DNA from: Corynebacterium accolens
Lineage (GTDB): Bacteria > Actinomycetota > Actinomycetes > Mycobacteriales > Mycobacteriaceae
Reading direction: 5' to 3'
Length of the DNA: 64,000 bases
Assembly (NCBI RefSeq): GCF_023520795.1
Contig: NZ_CP046605.1
Span: forward strand, 2,091,438-2,155,437
Every line of letters begins with the position of its first letter. The first letter of the stretch is position 1. The notes below the pieces were generated by a model. It searched no databases, was not told the DNA's origin, and saw only the letters and a program-made list of their open reading frames with translations. Of this stretch, positions 34,559 through 44,505 are shown piece by piece. A program made the translations under genes and the position numbers.

Positions 34559-36985
34559 TTACTCTTTATCATCCCGCGGCTTTTCCGCATCGCGCGCGTA
34601 GGGGTTATCGCGGCGGGAAGACTCATTCCAGCCTGGGGTGAACCATTGGCTGGTTTCTCCCTCTGGCTTGTGGTGCTTGCCCCTGCTTTCCGATGCCGAA
34701 TCCGCTCGCCCTTCCCCACCGTCGCGGTCCCCGCGGTCGTTGTTGCCGTGGTTGCTGTGGTCCGCGCGGTCGTGGTCGCCGTGGTTCTCGCGGTCGTTCC
34801 GGTCGGCGTGGTCGCTCCGATTCTCGCGGTCCGCGCCGCGGCCATCGCTACCGGTGCCGTGGCCGCTGCGGTTCTCGGAATCGCTGCCGCCGCCGTGCAG
34901 CTCGCGCACGGTTTCGGGGTTCACGTAATCGCCGGCGTGCTGGCCAAAGTTAAAGCCAACTTCGCCCTTGAGCTCTTCGCCGGCGAGGCGGCGCTCGCGG
35001 GCGGCCCGGGAGGCATCGAGAAGCGTCATGCGTTTAGGAAGCTCCTCGCCGCGCTCCTTGGCCAGCTCGACCGGCGTCTTGACCGGCGCATAACCAATCT
35101 GGCGCGGGAAACGATCGTCTTCGCCGGGGAAGACATCATAAGCATCGCGCGGCACGATGCCGTCAAAGATGCTCTCCAGGTCCGGCCGGCGCAGGGTCTC
35201 CTTCTCAAGGAGGGCCTCGGCCAGCTTGTCCAGGAACTCGCGGTTGGTGCGCAAGATGTCGTAGGCCTGTTCGTGCGCGCGCTCGAGGAGGTAGCGCATC
35301 TGCTCGTCGATCTTGGCGGCAACGTCATCCGAGTAATCGATGGAGCCGCCGCCCCCGCCCATCTGGCTGAATGGATCGCCCTGCTCCTGGCCGTACTTGA
35401 CGGTGCCCAGGTCGGGCGAAAAGCCGTATTCCGTCAGCATCGCGCGGGCGATCTTGGTGGCGTTCTCGATATCGGAGGACGCGCCCGTGGTGGGCGCACC
35501 GAAGACCAATTCCTCGGCGGCGCGGCCGCCCATGGCAAAGACCAAGCGGGAAAACAGCTCATCGCGGGTGTACATGCCCTTGTCGTCTTCCTGCGAGGTC
35601 ATGGCGTGGCCACCGGTGCGGCCGCGGGCCAGGATGGTGACCTTGTACACGCGCTCGATATCCTTGAGCGCCCACGCGGACAGGGTGTGGCCGCCCTCGT
35701 GGTAAGCGGTGACCTTCTTCTCGTGCTCGGAGATGATCTTGCCCTGGCGCCGTGGCCCGCCCACCACGCGGTCGGTGGCTTCTTCCAGCGCGTCGTAGGT
35801 AATGACGTTGCCGCCGATGCGGGCGGTGAGCAGGGCGGCCTCGTTAAGCACATTGGCAAGGTCTGCACCGGACATGCCGGCGGTGCGCTTGGCCAGCTGC
35901 GCCACATCGACCTCTTCTGCCAAAGGCTTGTCCTTGGCGTGCACGCGCAGGATCTGCTCGCGGCCGGCCAGGTCCGGGTTGGTGACCGGAATCTGGCGGT
36001 CGAAACGACCTGGGCGCAGCAGCGCTGGGTCCAAGATATCGGGGCGGTTGGTGGCCGCGATGAGGATAACGCCCTCACGGTCGCCGAAGCCGTCCATCTC
36101 CACCAGCAACTGGTTCAGGGTCTGCTCGCGCTCATCGTGCCCGCCGCCGGTACCGGAACCGCGCTGGCGGCCCACGGCGTCGATCTCGTCCACGAAGATG
36201 ATGCACGGGCTGTGCTCCTTGGCCTGCTTGAACAGGTCGCGCACGCGGGAGGCACCCACACCGACGAACATCTCCACGAAGTCCGAACCGGAGATGGAAT
36301 AAAACGGCACGCCGGCCTCGCCCGCAACGGCGCGAGCCAACAGGGTCTTACCGGTACCCGGAGGGCCATAGAGCAGCACACCGCGCGGAATCTTCGCGCC
36401 CAGGTCGTGGTAGCGCGTCGGATCCTCCAGGAAGTCCTTGATTTCCTGCAGCTCATCCACGGCCTCATCGGCGCCGGCAACATCCTCGAAGGTATTGGTC
36501 GGCATATCCTTGGTCAGCTCCTTGGCCTTGGAGCCGCCGATGCCGAACATGCCGCCGGCACCCTGCTGCATGCGGGACATGAGCCAGAACAGCAGGCCGA
36601 AGAGGATGATCATCGGCAGCAGGAAGCTGAGCATGGAGCCCAAGAAGGATTCCTGGGTGACGTTGGTCTCGTACTTCTCCGCACCCGAATCCTTGACCGC
36701 ATCAAAGACCTGCTCGGAGGCGCGCGCGGGGTACTGAGACACGATCTCTTGTACGCCCTCGCGCTCTTCTACCGTGATTTCGTCCTTGAGCTTGATGCGC
36801 AGGCGCTGCTCGCGGTCATCAATTTCTACCTCGTCAACGTTTTTATCCTGCAGCTGTTTTAAGGCCACGGAGGTATCCGCGTCCACGTATCCGCGGGTCT
36901 CGTTGCTAAAGAACGTAAAGGCGTACAGCGCTACGAGGATCAGCGCCGCAATGCCGCCGTAGCGAAGGAGTTTATTGTTTTTCAT
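34559..36985 (-). CDS. ftsH: Membrane ATP-dependent zinc metalloprotease FtsH
   Basis: Degrades misfolded membrane and regulatory proteins. Two transmembrane helices flank an external loop (about 9-25 and 109-131). The AAA domain has Walker A GPPGTGKT at 207-214 and the protease motif HEGGH (the HExGH form) at 429-433 with a distal Glu/Asp ligand region. After about residue 690 the 808-residue protein carries a tail of some 110 residues dominated by Asp, Asn, Arg, His, Gly and Ser. The antisense strand stays open across most of the gene, a high-GC artefact. Confidence 0.95.
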   Translation of the reverse strand: MKNNKLLRYGGIAALILVALYAFTFFSNETRGYVDADTSVALKQLQDKNVDEVEIDDREQRLRIKLKDEITVEEREGVQEIVSQYPARASEQVFDAVKDSGAEKYETNVTQESFLGSMLSFLLPMIILFGLLFWLMSRMQQGAGGMFGIGGSKAKELTKDMPTNTFEDVAGADEAVDELQEIKDFLEDPTRYHDLGAKIPRGVLLYGPPGTGKTLLARAVAGEAGVPFYSISGSDFVEMFVGVGASRVRDLFKQAKEHSPCIIFVDEIDAVGRQRGSGTGGGHDEREQTLNQLLVEMDGFGDREGVILIAATNRPDILDPALLRPGRFDRQIPVTNPDLAGREQILRVHAKDKPLAEEVDVAQLAKRTAGMSGADLANVLNEAALLTARIGGNVITYDALEEATDRVVGGPRRQGKIISEHEKKVTAYHEGGHTLSAWALKDIERVYKVTILARGRTGGHAMTSQEDDKGMYTRDELFSRLVFAMGGRAAEELVFGAPTTGASSDIENATKIARAMLTEYGFSPDLGTVKYGQEQGDPFSQMGGGGGSIDYSDDVAAKIDEQMRYLLERAHEQAYDILRTNREFLDKLAEALLEKETLRRPDLESIFDGIVPRDAYDVFPGEDDRFPRQIGYAPVKTPVELAKERGEELPKRMTLLDASRAARERRLAGEELKGEVGFNFGQHAGDYVNPETVRELHGGGSDSENRSGHGTGSDGRGADRENRSDHADRNDRENHGDHDRADHSNHGNNDRGDRDGGEGRADSASESRGKHHKPEGETSQWFTPGWNESSRRDNPYARDAEKPRDDKE

Positions 36986-36997
36986 TACTGCGCGATT

Positions 36998-37585
36998 TTA
37001 GTTGGTGGTATAGACATCAGGGTGAAGGGTGCCCACAAAGGGCAGGTCGCGGTAGCGTTCCGCGTAGTCAAGGCCATAGCCAATGACGAATTCATTGGGG
37101 ATATCAAAGCCCACATCGAGCAGATCGATCTGCGCCTTGACCACTTCCGGCTTGCGCAACAAGGTCACCACGTTGAGCGACTTCGGGTTGCGCCCCCGCA
37201 GGTTGCGAATGAGCCAGGATAGCGTCAGGCCCGAGTCGATGATGTCTTCCACAATGACCACATCGCGCCCGGCGATATCCCGGTCCAAGTCCTTCAAGAT
37301 GCGCACCACCCCAGAAGAAGACGTGGAGGCGCCGTACGAGGAGACGGCCATAAACTCCAGCTCCGAGGGGATGGATAGCTTGCGCGCGAAGTCCGTCAGG
37401 AAAAAGGCCGCACCCTTTAATACGCAGACCAAAAGCAGGTCCTGCTCGGCGTCGGCATATTTCTCAGATACCGCATCCGCCAGCTGCTGGACGCGGTCTT
37501 TAATTTCCTCTTCCGTGATGAGGATTGCTTCTACATCGTCTCCGTAGCGGTTTGCGGGGACGGCGAAGTCTTTCTTGTCGTGCAC
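36998..37585 (-). CDS. hpt: Hypoxanthine phosphoribosyltransferase
   Basis: Salvages hypoxanthine and guanine to IMP and GMP. The PRPP-binding motif is [17 protein letters not shown], the flexible-loop Ser-Tyr occurs in AVSSYGAS and [16 protein letters not shown] closes the active site. The 195-residue length is usual. It sits 12 bases from tilS and ftsH in the conserved tilS-hpt-ftsH order. Confidence 0.95.
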   Translation of the reverse strand: MHDKKDFAVPANRYGDDVEAILITEEEIKDRVQQLADAVSEKYADAEQDLLLVCVLKGAAFFLTDFARKLSIPSELEFMAVSSYGASTSSSGVVRILKDLDRDIAGRDVVIVEDIIDSGLTLSWLIRNLRGRNPKSLNVVTLLRKPEVVKAQIDLLDVGFDIPNEFVIGYGLDYAERYRDLPFVGTLHPDVYTTN

Positions 37586-37597
37586 GTGTGCGCTCCT

Positions 37598-38578
37598 TTA
37601 ATGACCAGACAATAGTGCCAGTTTGCCACCTATACGTGCTACTTCCAACCTCTGCCCCGCCTGCCGCGCCGAACTCACAGCCACCGGCCCTTGTCCGTGC
37701 CAGTTGGTACACAGCTTGCCGATGCCCCCGATCCCCTCCCTCGTCACCTTCACTCCCCGCTCGATGAGCCAGGCCGCAATAGCGCGCCGGCGTCGCGGCT
37801 CCGGCAGCGCGGCCAATTCCGCACAGTCCGCGGTGGCCGCCGTGGCGAGGTATTCTTCATCGCGCGCGGTATCCATCGCCGCCTGCGCCAGCGCCGGCAC
37901 CGCATCGCCGCCGATGACCCGCGACAACTCTGGGATGATCTCCCGGCGCAGCGCTACCCGCCGAAAATCCGTATCCGCGTTCTGCGGGTCCTGCCACACG
38001 TCCAGCCCCAGCTCCGCGCACGCACCTTCCGTATCGGCACGGCGTACCTGCAGAAATGGCCGCACCACCCGCGCGCCTTCGACCACTGCTCGCTCCGGCA
38101 TGCCGGCCACCCGGCCGCGCAGGGCGCCAAGAAGGAGCGTTTCCGCCTGGTCATCGGCCGTGTGCGCCACGGCAATCTCCAGCGGCCCTCCTCCTCTGCG
38201 CGAAGCTCCGTCTTCGCGCGCGGCTGCGGACATCGCTTGGTAGCGCGCTTGCCTAGCCACCGCTTCCAGCGAATTCCCCGCTTCCTCCGGCACCCGTACC
38301 ACGAGCACCCGTGCCCGCGCGCCCAAGCTCTCTGCTTGCCAAGCGGCCTTCTCAGCCTGCTCACGCGAACCATCCTGCAATCCGTGGTCGACGCATAGCG
38401 CGATCACGTCGTGGCCCTCCGCGATCATCGCCGCGCACAGCGCCAAGGAATCCGCACCGCCGGATAGCCCCACTCCCACGGTGCGATCCATCCGTGCCGC
38501 GCGGACCGCGCGCCGGCAGGCCAAAAAATGCGGCGAAACCCGCGGCCAAAACGGCGTTACTCCAGGCTGTGGACTCAT
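37598..38578 (-). CDS. tilS: tRNA(Ile)-lysidine synthetase
   Basis: Modifies C34 of the CAU-anticodon tRNA-Ile to lysidine. The PP-loop motif is GLSGGADSLAL near residue 38, followed by VDHGLQDGS and AHTADDQAETLL. At 326 residues it lacks the long C-terminal domain of E. coli TilS, as is usual in actinobacteria. Its ATG directly follows the dacB stop codon. Confidence 0.94.
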   Translation of the reverse strand: MSPQPGVTPFWPRVSPHFLACRRAVRAARMDRTVGVGLSGGADSLALCAAMIAEGHDVIALCVDHGLQDGSREQAEKAAWQAESLGARARVLVVRVPEEAGNSLEAVARQARYQAMSAAAREDGASRRGGGPLEIAVAHTADDQAETLLLGALRGRVAGMPERAVVEGARVVRPFLQVRRADTEGACAELGLDVWQDPQNADTDFRRVALRREIIPELSRVIGGDAVPALAQAAMDTARDEEYLATAATADCAELAALPEPRRRRAIAAWLIERGVKVTREGIGGIGKLCTNWHGQGPVAVSSARQAGQRLEVARIGGKLALLSGH

Positions 38579-39865
38579 TTAGAACTCGTGCAGCGCCGCG
38601 GCGAGGTCATCTTGGGCCGCGCGCGCTGCCATAATCTCGCCATCATTGACCAAGAACGCAAAGGAATACACGCGCCCGGACTGGCCCTGCGCGGTGCCCG
38701 CCAGTGCGGAGACGCCGGTCAACGTGCCGGTCTTCGCCCGGACAAACCCGCGCGCCGCGGACTCCCCGTAGCGCTCGTGCAGCGTGCCGTCACCACCGGC
38801 CACCGGCAAATACGCCGCCAAGGGGCGCAGCTGCGGTTCTTCGACCGCGCCGTTGACAATCTCCGCCAGCACGCTCGCGCTCAACCGATTATCTACAGAA
38901 AGACCCGAGTTGTCCTTGATATCCACGCCGCTGACATCGAACCCGTGCTCACGGAGCACGTCCAGCGTGGCTTGGGTGTCGGCCTGGAAGCTGGGCTGTT
39001 TGCCGCGGGCATCGGCAAGCTCGCGGGCAATGGCCTCCGCCATGACGTTATCGGAATGCCGCACCATCTCCAGCGCGCGCTCGCTGAGGGGCGCCGACTC
39101 GACGCTGGCCAGCTCCTCCGCGCCTTCCGTCACCGTGCCGGGGGCGAATTTATCCGTGCCCAGGCGCTTGGCCAGCTCGCCCGCGACGTCGAGGGCCGGG
39201 GTGTGGCTGCGCGGGACATCGCCCTCCGTAGCGCCGATCCGCCCGCCGTAGAGCATGGCCGGCTCCATGGGCGCGACGAAGCCCTCATCCACGTTCTCCG
39301 GATCCCAGCCCGGCGCCTGGGGCTCGCCCGCCCACGCGGAGGTATCGATGTACACGCCCGCCACCTGGGTGCCGGTCTTTTTAATCTGATTCGCCAGGTC
39401 ATCGAGCTGCTCGTTGGTCATCCAGACATCGCCAGCCGCCTTGATCACCACGTTGTTCGGGTCCTTGCCGCGGTAGACCTTGGTGGTAATCCGCTTGGAC
39501 TCATCCAGGGCCAGCGTTGCCGCGGCGGTGGTCAGCACCTTCGTCGAGGAAGCCGGGGTCAGCGCCTTATCCGCAGCGCGCTCCCACACCACCGTGCCGG
39601 TCTCACTATCGATGACCTGCCCGCCAAAGGTGGCCAAATCCTCGTTCTTGCCCAGCTCATCGAGCTTTGCGCTGAGCGCCGCAAAATCCACGTCCTGCGC
39701 CTTAGCCGGCTGCAGGGGATTTTCCGGGGCCTGGACCGTTTCGGCCTCGCCATGCGAAAGATCGCCGTACTCGCGCTGGATGGTAACCCCCAGCGCAGCC
39801 GTGCCCCCGACCGCCGCCGTGACCACCAGCGCGGTTACTGACCACCAAACCTTCTTAGCTTTCAT
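38579..39865 (-). CDS. dacB: D-alanyl-D-alanine carboxypeptidase/endopeptidase, PBP4 family
   Basis: A peptidoglycan-trimming class C penicillin-binding protein. An N-terminal membrane segment (about 5-27) exports or anchors it. Catalytic motifs are SSTK at 106-109, SDN in the middle of the protein and KTG near the C-terminus. ATG 39865 gives 428 residues; the 52 upstream codons overlap the divergent ppa start region and are rejected. It is the promoter-proximal gene of the dacB-to-GNAT block. Confidence 0.93.
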   Translation of the reverse strand: MKAKKVWWSVTALVVTAAVGGTAALGVTIQREYGDLSHGEAETVQAPENPLQPAKAQDVDFAALSAKLDELGKNEDLATFGGQVIDSETGTVVWERAADKALTPASSTKVLTTAAATLALDESKRITTKVYRGKDPNNVVIKAAGDVWMTNEQLDDLANQIKKTGTQVAGVYIDTSAWAGEPQAPGWDPENVDEGFVAPMEPAMLYGGRIGATEGDVPRSHTPALDVAGELAKRLGTDKFAPGTVTEGAEELASVESAPLSERALEMVRHSDNVMAEAIARELADARGKQPSFQADTQATLDVLREHGFDVSGVDIKDNSGLSVDNRLSASVLAEIVNGAVEEPQLRPLAAYLPVAGGDGTLHERYGESAARGFVRAKTGTLTGVSALAGTAQGQSGRVYSFAFLVNDGEIMAARAAQDDLAAALHEF

Positions 39866-39947
39866 CGCCACCAACCCTAGCGCGGATGGACGACGCGCTA
39901 GACTATTGACGGTAATTAACACCCAATCCCACATGGAGGACATCGCT

Positions 39948-40421
39948 GTGAGCGTTGAAGTAACCATTGAAATCCCAAAGGGCTCCCGCAATAAGTACGA
40001 GGTGGACCACGAGTCCGGCAAGGTCTACCTGGACCGCTACCTGTTCACCCCAATGGCCTACCCCGCCGACTACGGCTTCATCGACCACACGCTTGGCGAA
40101 GACGGCGACCCCCTCGACGCCCTCGTCATCCTCCCCGAGCCCGTTTTCCCCGGCGTCATCGTTGAAGCCCGCATCGTCGGCGTGTTCAAGATGACCGACG
40201 AGGCCGGCGGCGACGACAAGCTGCTCGCCGTCATCGATGACCCGCGCTGGGAGCGCTACCAGGACATCGACGATGTGGAACAGCACATCAAGGACGAAAT
40301 CGAGCACTTCTTCGTGCACTACAAGGACCTCGAGCCCAACAAGGAAGTTTCCGGCTCCGGCTGGGGCGACAAGGCCGAGGCTGAGAAGATTTTGGAAGAG
40401 GCCAAGGCTCGCCTGAAGTAG
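39948..40421 (+). CDS. ppa: Inorganic pyrophosphatase, family I
   Basis: Hydrolyses pyrophosphate and so drives biosynthesis. The 157-residue protein has [10 protein letters not shown], the active-site signature DGDPLDALV with its metal-binding aspartates and a closing [15 protein letters not shown] is 8 bases before GTG 39948, which is preferred over ATG 39933. It is divergent from dacB. Confidence 0.95.
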   Translation: MSVEVTIEIPKGSRNKYEVDHESGKVYLDRYLFTPMAYPADYGFIDHTLGEDGDPLDALVILPEPVFPGVIVEARIVGVFKMTDEAGGDDKLLAVIDDPRWERYQDIDDVEQHIKDEIEHFFVHYKDLEPNKEVSGSGWGDKAEAEKILEEAKARLK

Positions 40422-40458
40422 GTCGCGGGGTTTGCGGGGGCTTCGGGGGCTCTTAGGT

Positions 40459-40485
40459 CTCGGCCCGCGCTTTTGCGGGGCCGAG
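40459..40485 (+). terminator. Terminator of ppa
   Basis: CTCGGCCCGC and GCGGGGCCGAG form a stem with a TTTT-containing loop 38 bases after the ppa stop, followed by a GTTTTAGG stretch. Confidence 0.6.
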
Positions 40486-40527
40486 CTCGGCGTTTTAGGG
40501 CCGTGAAGTCTGTTTTGAGGCCCAGCT

Positions 40528-40593
40528 GATGCGTTTTTGCAAATAGGCCGCGGAAACCGCGGGGTTTGAGGCCGCTATTTGTTAAAACGCATC
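40528..40593. repeat. Large imperfect palindrome upstream of the DUF559 gene
   Basis: GATGCGTTTTTGCAAATAG (40528-40546) pairs with CTATTTGTTAAAACGCATC (40575-40593) at 17 of 19 positions. Between them GGCCGCGGAAACCGCGGGG can fold again. The structure lies 68 bases before ATG 40661. Confidence 0.7.
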
Positions 40594-40660
40594 AAGATCG
40601 CATCAAACAAGCGCCCAACCGCGCCACACAACCTTCGCTTCGGGGGATCGAGGGATACAA

Positions 40661-41491
40661 ATGGAGATTTTTCGGGGGAAAAGTGCCGCTCAGCAAGCGG
40701 TACGCCACGGCGCCGTCCGGATCGCGAACGGCTTCTGCCTGTCAGAGGAGCCGACGCCAAACCAGCTCGCGCGCATCATGAGCGAGGAGTGGCCGGATTG
40801 CGCGCTCGACGGTTACTCGGCCGCGCTCAAGCACGTGGAGAAGCCGCTGCGCTTTCCGCTGGAATTCCTGCGCAGCTCATCGCTGCCGTCGAGTAAGTAT
40901 TTCACCTCCCGCCGCGCCAGGCCGAAGGGCGCGTTGACCTGGGACGGCGTCACCGTATGCAATCCACTGCAGGCGGTCGAGGCGATGCCGGAGGATGATG
41001 CGGTCGCCTTCCTCGAGGACTTTTATTCCGGCAAAGATGGGGTCAGCCGGCTGGAGCTGAATAAGCTGGACTACCAGCGGTTTCCGCGGCCGGTAAAGCG
41101 TGCGTTGGACAGGGCGATCATCGGCACGGATAGCGTGCCGGAGCGCCAGTTAACGCGCGCCCTCGCGCCGCATTTCGCGGTCCAGAACAATATAAAAATA
41201 GGCCCCTACCACTGGGATCTGATGATTAAGGAGCACAAAATCGCCATCGAGGTCGATGGCTACGCCTACCACCGGGGCGAAAATCGCCGCCAGTTTGAGT
41301 TGGACAGGCACAAGCTTAACGATGCCGTCCATCGCGGCTGGAAGCCCCTCCACTTCACCGCGACGACGATTGACCACTACCCAGATTTCGTGGTGCAGCA
41401 GGTAATGGCCACGGCAAAGAATAAGCGACCCTTTGCGCGTCCTCCCTGGCAGTGGCACCGCTTGTGGCGGCATGAAAGCGCGCGGCGCTGA
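40661..41491 (+). CDS. DUF559-type endonuclease-like protein
   Basis: The 276-residue protein ends in a very-short-patch-repair/DUF559 nuclease-like fold: YHWDLMIKEHKIAIEVDGYA supplies the D and ExD-type acidic residues, and RDKLND-like and GWKPLHFTATTI segments follow. The N-terminal 150 residues resemble the helix-turn-helix part of AbiEi-like or DUF559 actinobacterial solo proteins. Such genes are common in corynebacteria; DNA cleavage is not shown. GAGGG lies 6 bases before ATG 40661. Confidence 0.7.
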   Translation: MEIFRGKSAAQQAVRHGAVRIANGFCLSEEPTPNQLARIMSEEWPDCALDGYSAALKHVEKPLRFPLEFLRSSSLPSSKYFTSRRARPKGALTWDGVTVCNPLQAVEAMPEDDAVAFLEDFYSGKDGVSRLELNKLDYQRFPRPVKRALDRAIIGTDSVPERQLTRALAPHFAVQNNIKIGPYHWDLMIKEHKIAIEVDGYAYHRGENRRQFELDRHKLNDAVHRGWKPLHFTATTIDHYPDFVVQQVMATAKNKRPFARPPWQWHRLWRHESARR

Positions 41492-41613
41492 AGCAAGGCT
41501 GGCTCAACAGCTGACCAGCGCAAGGCCGGGCATAGGCCCAACCGGGCCAGAGTCTGGGCCAGGGCCAAGGCCAAAACCCCAGAACCACAGCCCGGCGCGC
41601 CCGAGGAAACCGG

Positions 41614-43014
41614 CTATTCCTTGCGGCGGCCACTGCGGAGAACGTGACCGCGCAGGGGCTCGACGAGCGCGATGGCGAGGAAGGTCACCGCCCAGCCCAC
41701 GGCGAGGAAGCTGAAGGAAATGAGGAGCCGTTCGGCGAGGTCGACGCCTTCGTCCCAGACGATGCTCAAGAACATTGTGCCGGCGATGCCGGCACCGAAG
41801 AGGAAACCGAAGATACTGAGCGCGACGATGGGTCCCATCACGGCGAGGGTGTTCGTGCGGAATTGGAAGCGGCGCGGCACGCCCATCAGGTCGAGGGAGC
41901 GGATGAGTTCCTTGTCCTCGAAGGCGGACGATACTTGGCCGAGGAAGATGGACATGCTGGTCAGCGCGAAGCCGAAGAGCAAGGTCAGGACGACCCCGGT
42001 GGAGACGTCTCGGAACACGATGCCCGTTTCTTGTTCTTCTTTCAGAGCGGTGGCGAGGGCATCGGTGCCATTGGGCGAGCCCATCAGGAAGCCGGCGAGG
42101 AAGCCGAAGAAGCCGATGGCCGCGCTTTGCCGCCAGGCGCGGCGGGCGTTGGCGCCCACGCGCTGGCAGGCTACGAGGTGCGCGGTGCCGGGGAGCAAAG
42201 CCAAAAGGCGCGCGCCGAGTTGCAGGAGGTAGGGCGCGACCAGGTTGATGCTCATGATCACCGCGAAGAGCGGGACGACCATGGAGATTTCGGGGGTACC
42301 GGATTGGCCTTTGAGCAGGACACCGCCGACGATGACGATGAGGAGGAAGGCGATGAGGCGCCACCATCGGAAAGCGGCGGGCATCTGGCGTTTAGCCACG
42401 CCGAGGGGGCTGACGCGCACGCGCCACATGCCAGCAAGGGCCGCGGCGAGGGCGAGGAGGAAAAGGACTGCGGCCACCGCGAGGTATCCCCACCAGGGCA
42501 GGATGATTTCCTCGAAGGCGACGGGGCGGTCCTGGAATTTCACGTGTGTGAAGACGGGGGCGATGAGCACGCTGATGAGCCAGCCCAGCACGATGCCGAT
42601 GAGGGCTTGGATGCCGGTCTCCACGGCGGCCATGCGCTCGACCTGGTGGGAGCTTAGGCCCAAAAGGCGGAGGGTGGACAGGCGCTGTTCCCGGCCGGAG
42701 GCGCCGAGGACGGCGGCCTGCGCGGTCAGGTTGAAGAGTGCGGGAACGATGAAGGCGCAGGCCATGAGCGCGAGGACGAACCAGGGCATGAAGTAGTTTT
42801 CCGGGTTTTCGCCGGCGGCGGCGCGCAGGGCGGGCACGGCGTCTTCTGGGTGATGAACGCGCTGCCAGAACATCCAGGTGCCGCCGGCGACGAGAAAGGC
42901 GATGGCAGAACCCAGCGTCAGGCTCACGATGGCCAGCACGCTGACAATGCCCGCACCGGAGCGGGCACGGACGGATTCGCGTTGGAGGCTGAGGACTAGG
43001 GTCGCGGTGTTCAT
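41614..43014 (-). CDS. FtsX/MacB-type ABC transporter permease
   Basis: The 466-residue protein has an N-terminal helix, a run of helices in the first half and a last four-helix FtsX-like unit (about residues 330-450). It lacks a large extracellular domain. FtsX-type permeases export lipids, lipoproteins or antimicrobial peptides. It overlaps the ATP-binding gene by 4 bases and is divergent from a two-component system. Confidence 0.82.
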   Translation of the reverse strand: MNTATLVLSLQRESVRARSGAGIVSVLAIVSLTLGSAIAFLVAGGTWMFWQRVHHPEDAVPALRAAAGENPENYFMPWFVLALMACAFIVPALFNLTAQAAVLGASGREQRLSTLRLLGLSSHQVERMAAVETGIQALIGIVLGWLISVLIAPVFTHVKFQDRPVAFEEIILPWWGYLAVAAVLFLLALAAALAGMWRVRVSPLGVAKRQMPAAFRWWRLIAFLLIVIVGGVLLKGQSGTPEISMVVPLFAVIMSINLVAPYLLQLGARLLALLPGTAHLVACQRVGANARRAWRQSAAIGFFGFLAGFLMGSPNGTDALATALKEEQETGIVFRDVSTGVVLTLLFGFALTSMSIFLGQVSSAFEDKELIRSLDLMGVPRRFQFRTNTLAVMGPIVALSIFGFLFGAGIAGTMFLSIVWDEGVDLAERLLISFSFLAVGWAVTFLAIALVEPLRGHVLRSGRRKE

Positions 43015-43706
43015 GGCTGCACCCCCAGGCGGCGGTCATCGTGAATGATGCCGTCGCGGATTTCCACGCGGCGCTGCATCCAGTCCGCCACCTTGGGGTC
43101 GTGGGTGACCATGACCAGGCTGGCGCCGGATTGGCGCACGGTGGTGGTCAGCATCTGCATGACCTCGTGGCCAGTGGCTTGGTCGAGGGCGCCGGTAGGT
43201 TCATCGGCAAAGATGACGCTGGGGTTGGCCACGAGGGCGCGGGCGATGGTCACGCGCTGGGCCTGGCCGCCGGAGACTTGGGCGGGGCGGCGGTCCGCGA
43301 GGTCGCCGAGCCCCAGCTGGTCGAGCAGTGACAGCGCCTTCGTGCGGGCCGCGCGCCGGCCCATGCCGTTGAGCATCGCAGGCAGCGCGACGTTGTCCAG
43401 GTTGGTCAGCTCCGGGAGCAGCTGGCCGTCTTGGAAAACGAAGCCGAAGTGGCGGAGGCGGGTGCGGGAGCGGGCGGCATCGGAAAGCGTGGAGATGTCC
43501 GCGTCGCCGAAGCGGACGCTGCCGTCGGTGGGCGTGAGCACGCCGGACATGCAGTGCAGCAGCGTGGATTTGCCGGAGCCGGAGGGCCCCATGATGGCGA
43601 CGAGCTCGCCCGGGGTGATGTCCAGGGTGATGCCGGCCAGCACGGGGCCGCCGCCGAAGTCCTTCGTGATGTCGTGGAGGGAAAGTGTTTGTGTCATGCT
43701 GTTCAT
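43011..43706 (-). CDS. ABC transporter ATP-binding protein (LolD/MacB type)
   Basis: The 231-residue ATPase has Walker A GPSGSGKST, the Q-loop VFQDGQLLPELT, signature VSGGQAQRV and Walker B VIFADEPTGALD. The sequence class is that of the MacB/LolD/BceA exporters. A second ATG three codons in is possible. It is coupled to the permease and lies about 100 bases from the divergent kinase gene. Confidence 0.92.
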   Translation of the reverse strand: MNSMTQTLSLHDITKDFGGGPVLAGITLDITPGELVAIMGPSGSGKSTLLHCMSGVLTPTDGSVRFGDADISTLSDAARSRTRLRHFGFVFQDGQLLPELTNLDNVALPAMLNGMGRRAARTKALSLLDQLGLGDLADRRPAQVSGGQAQRVTIARALVANPSVIFADEPTGALDQATGHEVMQMLTTTVRQSGASLVMVTHDPKVADWMQRRVEIRDGIIHDDRRLGVQP

Positions 43707-43806
43707 TTCACCGTGCCGGGCGCGCTATTCCTACAGCGCTAAGGATACTTTCCGGGTAGTGCTAGCTTTACCCCTGCCTGGGGCGCGCGCGATTAGGCTT
43801 GGGGGC

Positions 43807-44505
43807 GTGATTTTCAGCAAGAAGCAGGCCACCAGCAATGAGGAGCAGCAGGCGCGGGTCATCGCGGAGCTGACGGCCTCGCGCCGCGCGATCGCGGATG
43901 CCTACGAGGTAGAGCGCGCCCGCATCGAGCGGGATCTGCACGATGGCGCGCAGCAATATTTGGTGGCGGCCAGCATGAAGCTCGGTGAGGCCCTGCTGGA
44001 TGCCACCGGCACCGAGGCCGAGCTGCTCACCGCCGCGAAGCAGGACGTGGATCGCGGCCTGCGTTCGCTGCGCGCGACGGTGCACGGCATTCACCCGCAG
44101 GTCCTCCAGGATCACGGTTTGGTGGCCGCGCTTGCCGATGCCGCCTCCGCCCACGGCCCCCACGTCAGCGTCTACGCCCCACACCCGTTGCCGCGGCTTT
44201 CCGCCAGCGTGCTGGCCTGCGGTTATTTCTTTGGCACCGAGGCGCTGACCAATGCCGCCAAGCACGCGCCGGGCGCGCCGGTTTCGGTGCTCATCACCTC
44301 GGATGCGGCGCTGCGCATCTCGGTTGTGGATGAGGGCCCGGGCGGAGCGCAGGTGGAGCCGGGGCGCGGGCTGGCCGGCATGGCCGAGCGGCTCGCAGCC
44401 TTTGGCGGGAAGATGTCGCTGTCCTCGCCGGAGGGAGGCCCAACGCGGGTAAGGTGCACGATTCCGCTCCTTTTGGAGCGCGGGCAGACAGGAGTATCAG
44501 CATGA
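43807..44505 (+). CDS. Soluble histidine kinase, HisKA_3 (NarL-partner) type
   Basis: Starts at GTG 43807; the frame is open much further upstream only through the antisense of the ABC gene. The 232-residue protein is nearly only a catalytic core: DLHDGAQQYL with phospho-accepting His45, then the HATPase with a degenerate N box (FFGTEALTNAAKHA) and G box (PGRGLAGMAERL). There is no membrane or sensor domain, so the signal must come from a partner, possibly the adjacent ABC permease. It overlaps the response-regulator gene by 4 bases. Confidence 0.88.
   Translation: MIFSKKQATSNEEQQARVIAELTASRRAIADAYEVERARIERDLHDGAQQYLVAASMKLGEALLDATGTEAELLTAAKQDVDRGLRSLRATVHGIHPQVLQDHGLVAALADAASAHGPHVSVYAPHPLPRLSASVLACGYFFGTEALTNAAKHAPGAPVSVLITSDAALRISVVDEGPGGAQVEPGRGLAGMAERLAAFGGKMSLSSPEGGPTRVRCTIPLLLERGQTGVSA

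Noticed and set aside
34406-36862. 818-codon open frame on the plus strand
   Set aside because: It is antisense to ftsH, whose motifs are intact; third-position GC keeps the opposite strand open.
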